Positions 52,029 to 61,957 of a DNA stretch of 64,000 nucleotides are shown here, piece by piece. Each line of letters opens with the position of its first letter. Position 1 is the first letter of the stretch. A program made the translations under genes and the position numbers. The notes beneath the pieces were generated by a model, which was not told the origin of the DNA, searched no databases, and saw nothing but the letters and a program-made list of their open reading frames with translations. Origin of the DNA: Pseudomonas sp. CC120222-01a (GTDB taxonomy: Bacteria; Pseudomonadota; Gammaproteobacteria; Pseudomonadales; Pseudomonadaceae); contig NZ_QEQQ01000002.1 of the NCBI RefSeq assembly GCF_003097235.1, forward strand, positions 62,001 through 126,000. The letters run 5' to 3'.

Positions 52029-54308
52029 ATGCTCAATACGCTGCGCAAGATCGTCCAGGAAGTGAACTCCGCCAAAGATCTCAAGACGGCGTTGGGGATC
52101 ATTGTCTTGCGCGTCAAGGAGGCCATGGGCAGCCAGGTCTGCTCGGTGTACCTGCTCGACCCGGAAACCAACCGCTTCGTGCTGATGGCCACCGAGGGCC
52201 TGAACAAGCGTTCCATCGGCAAGGTCAGCATGGCCCCCAACGAGGGCCTGGTCGGCCTGGTCGGTACCCGGGAAGAGCCGCTGAACCTGGAAAACGCCGC
52301 CGATCACCCGCGTTATCGTTACTTCGCCGAAACCGGCGAAGAGAAATTCGCCTCCTTCCTCGGTGCGCCGATCATCCACCACCGGCGTGTGGTGGGTGTA
52401 CTGGTCATCCAGCAGAAAGAGCGGCGCCAGTTCGATGAAGGTGAAGAAGCCTTCCTTGTCACCATGAGCGCGCAGCTCGCCGGGGTTATCGCTCACGCCG
52501 AAGCCACCGGCTCGATCCGTGGCCTGGGCCGCCAGGGCAAAGGTATCCAGGAGGCGCGCTTCGTCGGTGTGCCGGGCTCGCCAGGCGCCGCTGTCGGGCG
52601 TGCCGTGGTCATGCTGCCACCGGCCGATCTGGAAGTGGTGCCGGACAAAACCGTCGATGACATCGACGCCGAACTGAAACTGTTCAACAACGCGCTCGAA
52701 GGCGTGCGCGCCGACATGCGCAAGCTGTCAGCCAAACTGGCTACCCAGCTGCGCCCGGAAGAGCGCGCACTGTTCGACGTGTACCTGATGATGCTCGAAG
52801 ACGCTGCCCTCGGTGGCGAGGTGGTCGAGGTCATCAAGACTGGCCAATGGGCCCAGGGCGCCTTGCGCCAGGTGGTTGGCGAGCACGTCAACCGCTTCGA
52901 GCTGATGGACGACGACTACCTGCGTGAGCGCGCCTCGGATGTGAAGGACCTTGGCCGGCGCCTGCTGGCCTACCTGCAGGAAGCCCGCTCGCAGTCGCTG
53001 GTGTATGCCGACAACACCATCCTGGTCAGCGAAGAGCTGACCCCGGCGATGCTCGGCGAAGTGCCGGAAGGCAAGCTGGTTGGCCTGGTCTCGGTACTGG
53101 GGTCGGGCAACTCCCACGTCGCCATCCTGGCCCGGGCCATGGGCATCCCGACGGTGATGGGCCTGGTCGACCTGCCGTACTCCAAGGTCGATGGCATCGA
53201 AATGATCGTCGACGGCTACAAGGGCGAGGTGTTCACCAACCCCAGCGACGTGCTGCGCAAGCAGTACAGCGAAGTCGTCGAGGAAGAACGCCAGCTGGCC
53301 CAAGGCCTTGACGCCCTGCGCGAACTGCCGTGCGTCACCCCCGACGGTCACCGCATGCCGCTGTGGGTCAACACCGGCCTGCTCGCCGACGTGGCCCGTG
53401 CCCAGCAGCGTGGCGCCGAAGGCGTCGGCCTGTACCGCACCGAAGTGCCGTTCATGATCAACCAGCGCTTCCCCAGCGAGAAAGAGCAGCTGGCGATTTA
53501 CCGCGAACAGCTGGCGGCCTTCCACCCGCTGCCGGTGACCATGCGCACCCTCGATATTGGTGGTGACAAGGCGCTGTCGTACTTCCCGATCAAGGAAGAA
53601 AACCCGTTCCTCGGCTGGCGCGGCATTCGCGTCACCCTCGATCACCCGGAAATCTTCCTGGTGCAGACTCGCGCGATGCTCAAGGCCAGCGAGGGCCTGA
53701 ACAACTTGCGCATCCTGCTGCCGATGATTTCCGGCATTCACGAATTGGAAGAGGCGCTGCACCTGATCCACCGCGCCTGGGGCGAAGTGCGCGACGAAGG
53801 CACCGACGTGCCGATGCCGCCGGTGGGGGTGATGGTGGAAATCCCTGCGGCGGTGTACCAGACCAAGGAACTGGCGCGGCAGGTGGACTTCCTCTCGGTC
53901 GGTTCCAACGACCTGACTCAGTACCTGCTGGCGGTGGACCGCAACAACCCGCGGGTCGCCGACCTTTACGACTACCTGCACCCGGCGGTGCTGCAGGCGC
54001 TGAATACCGTGGTGCGTGATGCCCACGGTGAAGGCAAGCCGGTGAGCATCTGCGGCGAGATGGCGGGCGACCCGGCAGCGGCGATCCTGTTGATGGCCAT
54101 GGGCTTCGACAGCCTATCGATGAACGCCACCAACTTGCCGAAAGTGAAGTGGATGCTGCGCCAAGTGAACATGAGCAAGGCCAAGGAGTTGCTGGTTGAA
54201 GCCTTGAGCCATGACAACCCGCAAGTTATCCACAGCTCGCTGCAACTGGCCCTGAAAAACCTTGGGCTGGCGAGGATGATCGGGCCTGGGGCCAATAAAA
54301 CTCTTTGA
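52029..54308 (+). CDS. ptsP: Phosphoenolpyruvate-protein phosphotransferase PtsP (enzyme I Ntr)
   Basis: 759 residues. An N-terminal GAF domain (about 15-155) is followed by enzyme I: the N-terminal PEP-utiliser region (about 170-390) with phospho-accepting His in GSGNSHVAILARAMGIPTV, and the PEP-binding TIM barrel (about 420-740) with GVGLYRTEVPFM, MRTLDIGGDKALSYF and SICGEMAGDPAAAILLMAMG. It phosphorylates NPr in the nitrogen-related PTS that signals carbon/nitrogen balance. The ATG follows GACGGAG at 11 bases. A REP pair follows. Confidence 0.95.
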   Translation: MLNTLRKIVQEVNSAKDLKTALGIIVLRVKEAMGSQVCSVYLLDPETNRFVLMATEGLNKRSIGKVSMAPNEGLVGLVGTREEPLNLENAADHPRYRYFAETGEEKFASFLGAPIIHHRRVVGVLVIQQKERRQFDEGEEAFLVTMSAQLAGVIAHAEATGSIRGLGRQGKGIQEARFVGVPGSPGAAVGRAVVMLPPADLEVVPDKTVDDIDAELKLFNNALEGVRADMRKLSAKLATQLRPEERALFDVYLMMLEDAALGGEVVEVIKTGQWAQGALRQVVGEHVNRFELMDDDYLRERASDVKDLGRRLLAYLQEARSQSLVYADNTILVSEELTPAMLGEVPEGKLVGLVSVLGSGNSHVAILARAMGIPTVMGLVDLPYSKVDGIEMIVDGYKGEVFTNPSDVLRKQYSEVVEEERQLAQGLDALRELPCVTPDGHRMPLWVNTGLLADVARAQQRGAEGVGLYRTEVPFMINQRFPSEKEQLAIYREQLAAFHPLPVTMRTLDIGGDKALSYFPIKEENPFLGWRGIRVTLDHPEIFLVQTRAMLKASEGLNNLRILLPMISGIHELEEALHLIHRAWGEVRDEGTDVPMPPVGVMVEIPAAVYQTKELARQVDFLSVGSNDLTQYLLAVDRNNPRVADLYDYLHPAVLQALNTVVRDAHGEGKPVSICGEMAGDPAAAILLMAMGFDSLSMNATNLPKVKWMLRQVNMSKAKELLVEALSHDNPQVIHSSLQLALKNLGLARMIGPGANKTL

Positions 54309-54314
54309 AATTTT

Positions 54315-54419
54315 GGGGCCGCTTTGCGGCCCTTTCGCGACACAAGGCCGCTCCTACAAGGGATCGCGCATCTCCTGTAGGAGCGGCCTTGTGTCGCGAA
54401 AGGGCTGCAAAGCAGCCCC
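54315..54419. repeat. REP pair after ptsP
   Basis: GGGGCCGCTTTGCGGCCC...CCGCTCCTACA and CTGTAGGAGCGGCCTTGTGT...GCAGCCCC, between convergent ptsP and the NRDE gene. Confidence 0.85.
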
Positions 54420-54426
54420 ATGGCCC

Positions 54427-55173
54427 TCAAACCAAAAGCTCGACTTCCCCAAGATGTCCACCAAAGGGCCCGAAGCTGCGCTCAACCAGCAGCCTTCTCC
54501 CCCGATCATCAACAATCAGCACGGTACTCGCCCGAGTACCATAGTTCTGGCTGGCAATAAACACACTCGACAGCAGCTTCTCGGTCGCCACCCCCACGCC
54601 CGTCTCCGGTAACTCACCGTCGGCTGCCGGCTCGTTGTCTGCCAGCAACGCCAGCAACCGCTGTGGATCTGCCGTGTCCAGCATCCCCTGCAACCCCGTG
54701 CGCGCTTTCACCAGCTTCGGCCACGGCGTATCCAGCCCGGCATTGGACAGCCCGTACACCCCGGCCTCCAGCAAGCGTGGTGCCACGTCCCGGGCATGCA
54801 GGTAGCCCAGCTGATGACCATCACCCACCAGCAAGTTAAACCCTGAATACTGCCCGCTGCGGCTGGCGACCTGGTCGAGGTAGGCCTCCACCCCCAGTTC
54901 ACCCTGCAGATACGCCGCCACCAGCTCGCCCCGCGAGCGTGGCCCCAGCACCTGCCCGGGGTCTCGGATATTGGTCAGCGCCGCAAAGCGCCCCTGTGGG
55001 CCGACGCCCAGCCAAGTCCCACCCGCTTCAAGGTCGCGCCCGGCATGCACCCCGGGCGCATCGTCCCAGGCTGCCAGGGCCTGGGTCGGGCGGGCGTAGA
55101 ACTCGTCACGGTTGGCCGCGACGATCAGCGGCAGGGCATGCCCCGGCCGCCAGGCAAATACGATCAGGCACAT
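54427..55173 (-). CDS. NRDE/TANGO2 family protein
   Basis: 248 residues starting MCLIVFAWRPGHALPLIVAA followed by NRDEFYARPT, the NRDE motif with an N-terminal Cys that is conserved in the family and could become an Ntn-type nucleophile after Met removal. Later motifs: GGTWLGVGPQGRFAALTNIR and RGELVAAYL. The family has been linked to heme handling in eukaryotes; the bacterial role is unclear. Divergent from the exporter gene. Confidence 0.85.
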   Translation of the reverse strand: MCLIVFAWRPGHALPLIVAANRDEFYARPTQALAAWDDAPGVHAGRDLEAGGTWLGVGPQGRFAALTNIRDPGQVLGPRSRGELVAAYLQGELGVEAYLDQVASRSGQYSGFNLLVGDGHQLGYLHARDVAPRLLEAGVYGLSNAGLDTPWPKLVKARTGLQGMLDTADPQRLLALLADNEPAADGELPETGVGVATEKLLSSVFIASQNYGTRASTVLIVDDRGRRLLVERSFGPFGGHLGEVELLV

Positions 55174-55302
55174 AGGTTGGGCCTCTGTGTTTTTGCCCAC
55201 TGTACCCACTGCACGGGTGTCGATCCATCCTGTCACAGAGTTCACTAGAGCCCCGAGCCCGGCTTCCGTTACCATGCCGGATTGTTTTCTCGGGGAATAC
55301 GA

Positions 55303-56085
55303 ATGGAATTCGTGCTCTATCTGCTGTTGGGCGCCTGCGCCGGCGTGCTGGCCGGGCTGTTCGGCGTGGGTGGCGGCATCATCATCGTGCCGGTGCTGGT
55401 ATTCAGCTTTACCCTGCAGGGCTTCGACGCGTCGGTGCTGACCCACCTGGCAGTGGGTACCTCGCTGGCGACCATCGTCTTCACCTCGATCAACGCCGTG
55501 CTCGAGCACCATCGCAAAGGCGCGGTGCAATGGCCGATCTTCGCCTGGATGACCCTCGGCATCCTCATCGGCGCCGGTATCGGCGCCAAGACCGCGTCGC
55601 TGATCCAGGGCCCGCAGTTGCAGAAGATCATCGGTGTGTTCGCCCTGATCATCGCCGCGCAGATGGCCCTGGACCTCAAGCCCAAGGCCAGCCATGACAT
55701 CCCTGGCAAGCCGGCCTTGATCGGCGCCGGCGGGGTGATCGGCTGGGCGTCGGCGATCTTCGGCATCGGCGGCGGCTCGCTGACCGTGCCGTTTCTGACC
55801 TGGCGCGGCCTACCGATGCAAAAGGCCGTGGCGACGTCCTCGGCCTGCGGTCTGCCGATTGCTCTGGCCAGCGCCCTGAGCTTCATGCTGCTGGGCTGGC
55901 ACGAAGAGCACCTGCCGCCCCACAGCATTGGTTTCGTCTACCTGCCGGCGCTGGTCGGCATTGCCGTGACCAGCATGTTTTTCGCGCGCTTTGGCGCGCG
56001 CCTGGCGCACAAGATGTCGCCACGCCTGTTGAAACGCCTGTTCGCAGCCTTGCTGTTCTGCGTCGGCCTCAGCTTTCTGATTTGA
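55303..56085 (+). CDS. TauE/SafE family membrane exporter
   Basis: 260-residue membrane protein with about eight helices in two repeats: [20 protein letters not shown] (N-terminal) and [20 protein letters not shown] (C-terminal), the two GxxxGxFGxGGG motifs of the TauE/SafE (DUF81) family. Members export sulfite or organosulfonates or similar anions. It is 16 bp upstream of lgt, without obvious functional link. Start ATG 55303 ([20 protein letters not shown]) preferred over an in-frame start at 55282. Confidence 0.86.
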   Translation: MEFVLYLLLGACAGVLAGLFGVGGGIIIVPVLVFSFTLQGFDASVLTHLAVGTSLATIVFTSINAVLEHHRKGAVQWPIFAWMTLGILIGAGIGAKTASLIQGPQLQKIIGVFALIIAAQMALDLKPKASHDIPGKPALIGAGGVIGWASAIFGIGGGSLTVPFLTWRGLPMQKAVATSSACGLPIALASALSFMLLGWHEEHLPPHSIGFVYLPALVGIAVTSMFFARFGARLAHKMSPRLLKRLFAALLFCVGLSFLI

Positions 56086-56101
56086 ATCGAGAGGAAGTTC
56101 C

Positions 56102-56908
56102 ATGCTGCCTTACCCGCAGATAGACCCCGTGGCCGTAGCCCTCGGGCCACTGAAAATCCACTGGTACGGCCTGATGTACCTGGTCGGCATCGGCGGTGCC
56201 TGGCTGCTGGCCTCGCGCCGGCTCAACCGCTTTGACCCCACCTGGACCCGCGAGAAACTCTCCGACCTGGTGTTCTGGTTGTCGATGGGGGTGATCGTCG
56301 GCGGGCGCCTGGGCTATGTGCTGTTCTACGACCTGCACGCCTACCTGGCCAACCCGACGCTGATCTTCGAGGTGTGGAAGGGCGGCATGTCGTTCCACGG
56401 CGGCTTCATCGGCGTGATGCTGGCCGCGCTGTGGTTTGGCAAGCGCAACAACAAGTCGTTCTTCGAGCTGATGGACTTCGTCGCGCCGCTGGTGCCGATC
56501 GGCCTTGGCGCCGGGCGTATCGGCAACTTCATCAACGCCGAGCTGTGGGGCAAACCCACCGACGTGCCATGGGCGATGATCTTCCCGCCGTTCAGCGACC
56601 CGGCCCAGCTGCCGCGCCACCCATCGCAGCTGTACCAGTTCGCCCTGGAAGGCGTGGCGCTGTTCGTCATCCTCTGGCTGTTCTCGCGCAAGCCGCGGCC
56701 AACCATGGCGGTTTCCGGCATGTTTGCGCTGTTCTACGGCATCTTCCGCTTCATCGTGGAATTCGTCCGTGTGCCGGACGCGCAGCTCGGTTACATCGCC
56801 TGGGGCTGGCTGACCATGGGTCAGATTCTCTGCGTGCCGATGATCCTGGCTGGCCTTGGCCTGATCTGGTGGGCTTATAATCGCAAACCCACGGCGAAAC
56901 CCGCCTGA
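56102..56908 (+). CDS. lgt: Prolipoprotein diacylglyceryl transferase Lgt
   Basis: 268-residue inner-membrane enzyme that transfers diacylglycerol from phosphatidylglycerol to the lipobox Cys of prolipoproteins. Seven helices; the signature [20 protein letters not shown] and [20 protein letters not shown] contain the conserved His, Arg, Asn and Glu. GAGGAAG precedes the ATG. It precedes thyA, a widely conserved pair. Confidence 0.95.
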   Translation: MLPYPQIDPVAVALGPLKIHWYGLMYLVGIGGAWLLASRRLNRFDPTWTREKLSDLVFWLSMGVIVGGRLGYVLFYDLHAYLANPTLIFEVWKGGMSFHGGFIGVMLAALWFGKRNNKSFFELMDFVAPLVPIGLGAGRIGNFINAELWGKPTDVPWAMIFPPFSDPAQLPRHPSQLYQFALEGVALFVILWLFSRKPRPTMAVSGMFALFYGIFRFIVEFVRVPDAQLGYIAWGWLTMGQILCVPMILAGLGLIWWAYNRKPTAKPA

Positions 56909-56916
56909 TTATTCCC

Positions 56917-56946
56917 ACGGCAGGGGTGATCCCCCTGCCGTTCTTG
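56917..56946 (+). terminator. Hairpin between lgt and thyA
   Basis: ACGGCAGGGG / CCCCTGCCGT stem with short loop followed by TCTTGTT; a moderate terminator or attenuator 14 bp before the thyA ATG. Confidence 0.6.
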
Positions 56947-56959
56947 TTACAGGTAAGCC

Positions 56960-57931
56960 ATGAAACAGTATCTGGACCTGGTCCGCGACGTCATCGAGAA
57001 CGGCACGCTGCAGGGCAACCGCACCGGTATCCGCACCATCAGCCTGCCGGGCGCCATGCTGCGTTTCGACTTGCAAAAGGGCTTCCCGGCCATCACCACG
57101 CGCAAGCTGGCGTTCAAGTCGGCAATCGGCGAGATGGTCGGCTTCCTGCGTGGCGTGAAGAACGCCGGTGAATTCCGCGAGCTGGGCTGCAAGGTCTGGG
57201 ACCAGAACGCCAACGAGAACGCCCAGTGGCTGGCCAACCCGTTCCGCCAGGGGCATGACGACCTGGGCGAGATCTACGGCGTGCAATGGCGCCAGTGGCC
57301 GGGCTACAAGCGCATCCCGCTGAGCAACCCGGCGGCCATCGAAATGGCCGAGCAGGCGGGCTTCCGCCGTATCGCCCAGGACGAAGAGGACGGCGTGGCG
57401 TTCGTCATCCTGTACAAGGCCATCGACCAGGTGCGCCAGTGCCTGGACACCATCGCCAACGACCCGGGCAGCCGGCGCATCCTGTTCCACGGCTGGAACT
57501 GCGCCCAGCTCGACGAAATGGCCCTGCCGCCGTGCCACCTGCTGTACCAGTTCCACCCGAATGTCGAGACCAAGGAAATTTCCCTGACCCTCTACATCCG
57601 CTCCAACGACCTGGGCCTGGGCACGCCGTTCAACCTCACCGAAGGCGCGGCGTTGCTGTCGCTGTTCGGCCGCCTGACCGGCTACACCCCGCGCTGGTTC
57701 ACCTACTTCATCGGCGATGCCCATGTGTATGAGAACCACCTGGACATGCTCAACGAGCAGCTCAAACGCGCGCCGCTGGAAGCGCCGAAGCTGGTGATCA
57801 GTGACCGTGTGCCGGAGTTCGCCAAGACCGGCAAGTACGAGCCGGAGTGGCTGGAGAAGATCGAACCGAGCGACTTCAGCCTGGAAGGGTATGAGCACCA
57901 CGCGCCGATGACGGCGCCGATGGCGGTGTGA
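56960..57931 (+). CDS. thyA: Thymidylate synthase ThyA
   Basis: 323 residues; methylates dUMP to dTMP with methylenetetrahydrofolate. The catalytic Cys is in [13 protein letters not shown], the dUMP-phosphate Arg pair in GSRRILF, and folate/uridine contacts in [15 protein letters not shown]. It is about 60 residues longer than E. coli ThyA, mainly through an insertion after [10 protein letters not shown] (about 115-165), as commonly seen in Pseudomonas enzymes. A Shine-Dalgarno-like ACAGGTAA lies before the ATG, partly within the end of the lgt-thyA hairpin region. Confidence 0.94.
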   Translation: MKQYLDLVRDVIENGTLQGNRTGIRTISLPGAMLRFDLQKGFPAITTRKLAFKSAIGEMVGFLRGVKNAGEFRELGCKVWDQNANENAQWLANPFRQGHDDLGEIYGVQWRQWPGYKRIPLSNPAAIEMAEQAGFRRIAQDEEDGVAFVILYKAIDQVRQCLDTIANDPGSRRILFHGWNCAQLDEMALPPCHLLYQFHPNVETKEISLTLYIRSNDLGLGTPFNLTEGAALLSLFGRLTGYTPRWFTYFIGDAHVYENHLDMLNEQLKRAPLEAPKLVISDRVPEFAKTGKYEPEWLEKIEPSDFSLEGYEHHAPMTAPMAV

Positions 57932-57945
57932 TTCTCTAGATTGCC

Positions 57946-58049
57946 GGGGCTGCTTTGCAGCCCTTTCGCGACACAAGGCCGCTCCTACAGGGTTACGCGT
58001 ACGCCTGTAGGAGCGGCCTTGTGTCGCGAAAGGGGCGCAAAGCGCCCCC
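57946..58049. repeat. REP pair between thyA and cadR
   Basis: GGGGCTGCTTTGCAGCCC...CCGCTCCTACA and CTGTAGGAGCGGCCTTGTGT...GCGCCCC, between convergent genes. Confidence 0.85.
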
Positions 58050-58056
58050 AGCAATC

Positions 58057-58500
58057 TCAATGCCCGTGGCTTCGCCCCACATGCGAATGCTCGGTGTCCG
58101 GCACGGATACCGCCCCGTTCGTCTCCAGTTGCTGCAAAATCGCGCACTCGGCCCCCTGCGCATTGCAGCGCCGCCGCAGCTCCACCAGCTGCTCCTGCAA
58201 CGCCACCAAGCCATCGATCCGCGCCTGCACATGCTCGATATGCTCGTCGATCAGTGCATTGACGCTGCCACATGAGTCGTCGGGGCTGTCGCGCAGGCGT
58301 AGCAGGCTGCGGATCTCGTCCAGGGTCATGTCCAGCGTTCGGCAATTGCGGATGAAGGTCAGCCGCTCCACATGGGCCTGGGTGTACTGCCGGTAGTTGC
58401 CCTCGGTGCGCGCCGGCTCCGGCAGCAATTGTTCACGCTCGTAATAGCGGATGGTTTCCACGGCGCAGTCGGTGGCTTTGGCCAGTTCTCCGATTTTCAT
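58057..58500 (-). CDS. cadR: MerR-family cadmium-responsive regulator CadR
   Basis: 147 residues. N-terminal MerR helix-turn-helix (MKIGELAKATDCAVETIRYY), a long dimerisation helix and a metal site with Cys77 (DDSCGSV), Cys112 and Cys119 (RRRCNAQGAECA), exactly the three Cys used by Pseudomonas CadR. The tail HSHVGRSHGH is His-rich, a second metal site in CadR. It activates the divergent cadA promoter by distorting the operator between overlong-spaced -35 and -10 elements. Confidence 0.93.
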   Translation of the reverse strand: MKIGELAKATDCAVETIRYYEREQLLPEPARTEGNYRQYTQAHVERLTFIRNCRTLDMTLDEIRSLLRLRDSPDDSCGSVNALIDEHIEHVQARIDGLVALQEQLVELRRRCNAQGAECAILQQLETNGAVSVPDTEHSHVGRSHGH

Positions 58501-58525
58501 GGCGAAATCTCCAGCAAGTGGCTTG

Positions 58526-58546
58526 ACCCTATAGTGGCTACAGGGT
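58526..58546. promoter_or_regulatory. CadR operator / MerR-type cadA promoter
   Basis: Dyad ACCCTATAG...CTACAGGGT lies between cadR and cadA. TTGACC (58523-58528) overlaps its left edge as a -35; TTCACT (58548-58553) could be the -10 with a 19-bp spacer, the overlong spacing typical of MerR-activated promoters. Confidence 0.8.
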
Positions 58547-58583
58547 GTTCACTTGGCAACAGGCTCAATTTAAGGATGACCCC

Positions 58584-60836
58584 ATGAACCAGCCTGTCAG
58601 CCACGAACACAAGCATTCCCACGACCATGCCCATGGCGATGAAGGCCACGTCCATGCCGCTCACGCCCACAGCTGCTGTGGCTCCAGCGCCGCGCCCGCT
58701 TTGGTGCAACTGCGCGAGAAGGCCAGCAGCCACGCGCAGCTCAGCCGTTTTCGCATCGACGCCATGGACTGCCCCACCGAGCAGACCCTGATCCAGGACA
58801 AGCTGGGCAAGCTGGCGGGCATCGAGCAGCTCGAATTCAACCTGATCAACCGCGTGCTCGGCGTGCGCCATACCTTGAGCGGTACCGACGAGATCGAGCG
58901 CGCCATCGACAGCCTCGGTATGAAGGCCGAGCCGCTGGCCGCTGAAGACGACGGCAGCACCGTTGCAGCGCAGCCGCACAAGACTCGCTGGTGGCCGCTG
59001 GCCCTGTCGGGTATTGCCGCGATCGCCGCCGAAATCGTGCACTTCGCCAGCCTCGCGCCAGAATGGCTGGTTGCCGCGCTGGCGCTGGCAGCGATCCTCG
59101 GCTGCGGCCTGGGCACCTACAAGAAGGGCTGGATCGCCCTGAAGAACCGCAACCTCAACATCAATGCGCTGATGAGCATCGCCGTGACCGGTGCGGTGCT
59201 GATTGGCCAGTGGCCGGAAGCGGCCATGGTCATGGTGCTGTTCACCGTCGCCGAGCTGATCGAGGCGCGCTCGCTGGACCGGGCGCGCAATGCCATCGGC
59301 GGGCTGATGCAGCTGGCCCCGGACATGGCCACGGTGCAGCACACCGATGGCCAGTGGCGCGAGGTGGAGGTGCGTGAGGTGGCCATCGGTGCCTTGGTAC
59401 GGGTGCGACCGGGCGAACGCATCGGCCTGGATGGTAAGGTGGTCAGCGGGCAATCCAGCGTCGATCAGGCGCCGATCACCGGCGAAAGCCTGCCTGTAGA
59501 AAAGTCAGCGGGCGACAAGCTGTTCGCCGGCACCATCAACCAGGCCGGCGCCCTGGAGTACCGGGTGACGGCGGCCGCAGGGCAGTCGACCCTGGCGCGC
59601 ATCATCAAGGCCGTCGAAGAAGCACAGGGTGCGCGTGCGCCTACCCAGCGTTTCGTCGACCAGTTCTCGCGCATCTACACCCCGGTGGTATTTGCCGTGG
59701 CCTTCGCAGTGGCAGTGATCCCGCCGCTGTTCATGGCCGGCGCCTGGTTCGACTGGGTGTATCGTGCGCTGGTGCTGCTGGTGGTGGCTTGTCCGTGTGC
59801 GCTGGTCATCTCCACCCCGGTGACCATCGTCAGTGGCCTGGCGGCCGCAGCGCGCAAGGGCATCCTGATCAAGGGCGGAGTCTACCTGGAAGGTGGGCGC
59901 AAGCTGGACTTCCTGGCCCTGGACAAGACCGGCACCATCACCCACGGCAAACCGGTGCAAACCGACGCCAAGGTGCTTGAACCCCTGTTCGAGGGCCGTG
60001 CCCAGGCGTTGGCGGCGAGCCTGGCCGACCGTTCCGATCACCCGGTGTCGGGCGCCATCGCCCAGTTCGCCAAGGCGCAGAACCTGCCGCTGAGCGAGGT
60101 CAGCGAATTCGCGGCCCTGGCCGGCCGTGGCGTGCGGGGTGATATCGACGGCGACACCTATCACCTGGGCAACCACCGGTTGGTCGAAGAGCTGGGCCTG
60201 TGCTCGCCGGAGCTGGAAGCCCAACTGGATACGCTGGAACGCCAGGGCAAGACCGTCGTTCTGCTGCTCGACCGTTCCGGGCCGTTGGCCCTGTTCGCCG
60301 TGGCCGATACGGTCAAGGACAGCAGCCGCCAGGCCATCGCCGAACTGCACGCGCTGGGTATCAAGACCGTCATGCTGACCGGCGACAATCCGCACACCGC
60401 CCAGGCCATCGCCGCCCAAGTGGGTATCGACCGTGCCGAGGGCAACCTGCTACCCGCCGACAAGCTGCACAGCATCGAGCAGCTTTACGCCGAAGGGCAC
60501 CGGGTCGGCATGGTCGGTGATGGCATCAACGACGCGCCAGCCCTGGCCCGCGCGGAAATAGGCTTCGCCATGGCGGCGGCCGGTACCGACACGGCGATCG
60601 AGACCGCCGACGTAGCGCTGATGGATGACGACTTGCGCAAAATCCCGGCGTTCGTCAGGCTGTCGCGCCAAAGTGCGGCGATCCTGACGCAGAACATCGT
60701 TCTGGCGCTGGGCATCAAGGCGATATTCCTGGCGATCACCTTTGCCGGCATGGCCACCATGTGGATGGCAGTGTTCGCCGACATGGGCGTGAGCCTGCTG
60801 GTGGTGTTCAACGGTCTGCGCCTGCTGCGCAAATGA
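58584..60836 (+). CDS. cadA: Heavy-metal P1B-type ATPase CadA (Zn/Cd/Pb exporter)
   Basis: 750 residues. A His-rich N-terminal tail (about 6-29: HEHKHSHDH, HVHAAHAHSCC) is followed by a metal-associated domain with MDCPTEQTL (about 60-68), in which a second Cys is replaced. The membrane motif CPCALVISTP, the phosphorylation site DKTGTITHG, the TGES actuator motif and GDGINDAPALARAEIGFAM are all present. It exports Cd, Zn or Pb from the cytoplasm. AAGGATG precedes the ATG 58584. Under CadR control. Confidence 0.94.
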   Translation: MNQPVSHEHKHSHDHAHGDEGHVHAAHAHSCCGSSAAPALVQLREKASSHAQLSRFRIDAMDCPTEQTLIQDKLGKLAGIEQLEFNLINRVLGVRHTLSGTDEIERAIDSLGMKAEPLAAEDDGSTVAAQPHKTRWWPLALSGIAAIAAEIVHFASLAPEWLVAALALAAILGCGLGTYKKGWIALKNRNLNINALMSIAVTGAVLIGQWPEAAMVMVLFTVAELIEARSLDRARNAIGGLMQLAPDMATVQHTDGQWREVEVREVAIGALVRVRPGERIGLDGKVVSGQSSVDQAPITGESLPVEKSAGDKLFAGTINQAGALEYRVTAAAGQSTLARIIKAVEEAQGARAPTQRFVDQFSRIYTPVVFAVAFAVAVIPPLFMAGAWFDWVYRALVLLVVACPCALVISTPVTIVSGLAAAARKGILIKGGVYLEGGRKLDFLALDKTGTITHGKPVQTDAKVLEPLFEGRAQALAASLADRSDHPVSGAIAQFAKAQNLPLSEVSEFAALAGRGVRGDIDGDTYHLGNHRLVEELGLCSPELEAQLDTLERQGKTVVLLLDRSGPLALFAVADTVKDSSRQAIAELHALGIKTVMLTGDNPHTAQAIAAQVGIDRAEGNLLPADKLHSIEQLYAEGHRVGMVGDGINDAPALARAEIGFAMAAAGTDTAIETADVALMDDDLRKIPAFVRLSRQSAAILTQNIVLALGIKAIFLAITFAGMATMWMAVFADMGVSLLVVFNGLRLLRK

Positions 60837-60845
60837 GGTCCTGCA

Positions 60846-61715
60846 ATGCTGAGTGCCGAGCTCAAAGCCTTCTACATGGTGGCCCGCCTGGGCAGCATCA
60901 CCCTGGCGGCGAAGAAGCTCGGGCTCAGCCAGCCGACGGTGACCACGCAGATCCGCAACCTGGAAAGCCATTACGCGGTGGAGCTGTTCTACCGCGGAGG
61001 CCGGCGCCTGGTGCTGAGTGAAGAGGGCGTGCGCCTGCTGCCGATGGTCAAGGCGCTGCTGCAGCAGGAGGCCGACATCGAGTTCGAGCTGCGCAACAGC
61101 GGCCAGGCCCAGGGCAGCCTGCGCATCGCTGCCACCGCGCCGTATTACATCCTCGACCTGGTGAAGATCTTCCGCGAGCGCCTGCCTCAGGTCGAGGTGA
61201 TGGTGGAGATCGGCAACTCGCAGCAGGTGCTGGAGATGCTCGAGGACTACCGGGTGGACATCGCCGCATCGTCGCAGCTGCTGGAGGATGCGCGGCTGGT
61301 GCGACGGGTGCTGGGCACCGATCCGTTAGTGGTGGCGGTGCACCGTAACCATCCGTTGGCCCATCGCCAGGCAGTCTCCATTGATGTGGTGGCGGGGCAT
61401 TGCCTGCTGATGCGCGAGAAGGGCTCGACCACGCGCAAGCTGACTGAACAGATGATGCTGGATGCCGGGGTCAAGGCCGGGGCGTTGCTGGAGATCGGCA
61501 GCCGCGAGTCGATCCGCGAGGCAGTGCTGCGCAACATTGGCATCAGCGTGATTGCCCGGCACGAGGTGCCGCACAATCCGGAGCTGCGGGTGCTGGCGCT
61601 GGAGAATGCGCCGGTGATGCACGAATACCTGTATTGCCTGAAGGAACGGCGCCAGGCCCGGTTGCCGGCTGCCTTCCTTGGCGTGGCGCAGGAAGTGGTG
61701 GGTTCACACCTGTAG
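60846..61715 (+). CDS. LysR-family transcriptional regulator
   Basis: 289 residues with N-terminal winged helix-turn-helix (FYMVARLGSITLAAKKLGLS, then QPTVTTQIRNLESHYAVELF) and a periplasmic-binding-like effector domain (about 90-289). It starts 9 bp after cadA but is more probably connected with the following phosphonate-type ABC transporter, since LysR genes commonly precede it. Its stop codon (TAG, 61713-61715) lies inside the adjoining REP element. Effector unknown; 2-aminoethylphosphonate is a candidate. Confidence 0.82.
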   Translation: MLSAELKAFYMVARLGSITLAAKKLGLSQPTVTTQIRNLESHYAVELFYRGGRRLVLSEEGVRLLPMVKALLQQEADIEFELRNSGQAQGSLRIAATAPYYILDLVKIFRERLPQVEVMVEIGNSQQVLEMLEDYRVDIAASSQLLEDARLVRRVLGTDPLVVAVHRNHPLAHRQAVSIDVVAGHCLLMREKGSTTRKLTEQMMLDAGVKAGALLEIGSRESIREAVLRNIGISVIARHEVPHNPELRVLALENAPVMHEYLYCLKERRQARLPAAFLGVAQEVVGSHL

Positions 61716-61829
61716 GAGCGGCCTTGTGTCGCGAAAGGGTTGCGCAGCAGCCCCAGGATTTCTGCATTTAGGTAGATATTGCTGGGGCCGCTCTGCGGCC
61801 CTTTCGCGACACAAGGCCGCTCCTACAGG
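61711..61829. repeat. REP pair between LysR gene and ABC transporter
   Basis: TGTAGGAGCGGCCTTGTGTC... and inverted partner GGCCCTTTCGCGACACAAGG...CTCCTACAG. The LysR stop codon is formed by the first bases of the element. Confidence 0.85.
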
Positions 61830-61957
61830 TCATGCACCGGCATGTCGGGCCATTACAAAATCTGCCTATACCACTATCACCGGCTTTTGCCCAAAAGCCA
61901 CAGAACCTTCGCACAGCCTTCCTAGCATGGCCCTCACTTGTTCGATGAGGCCTTGCC

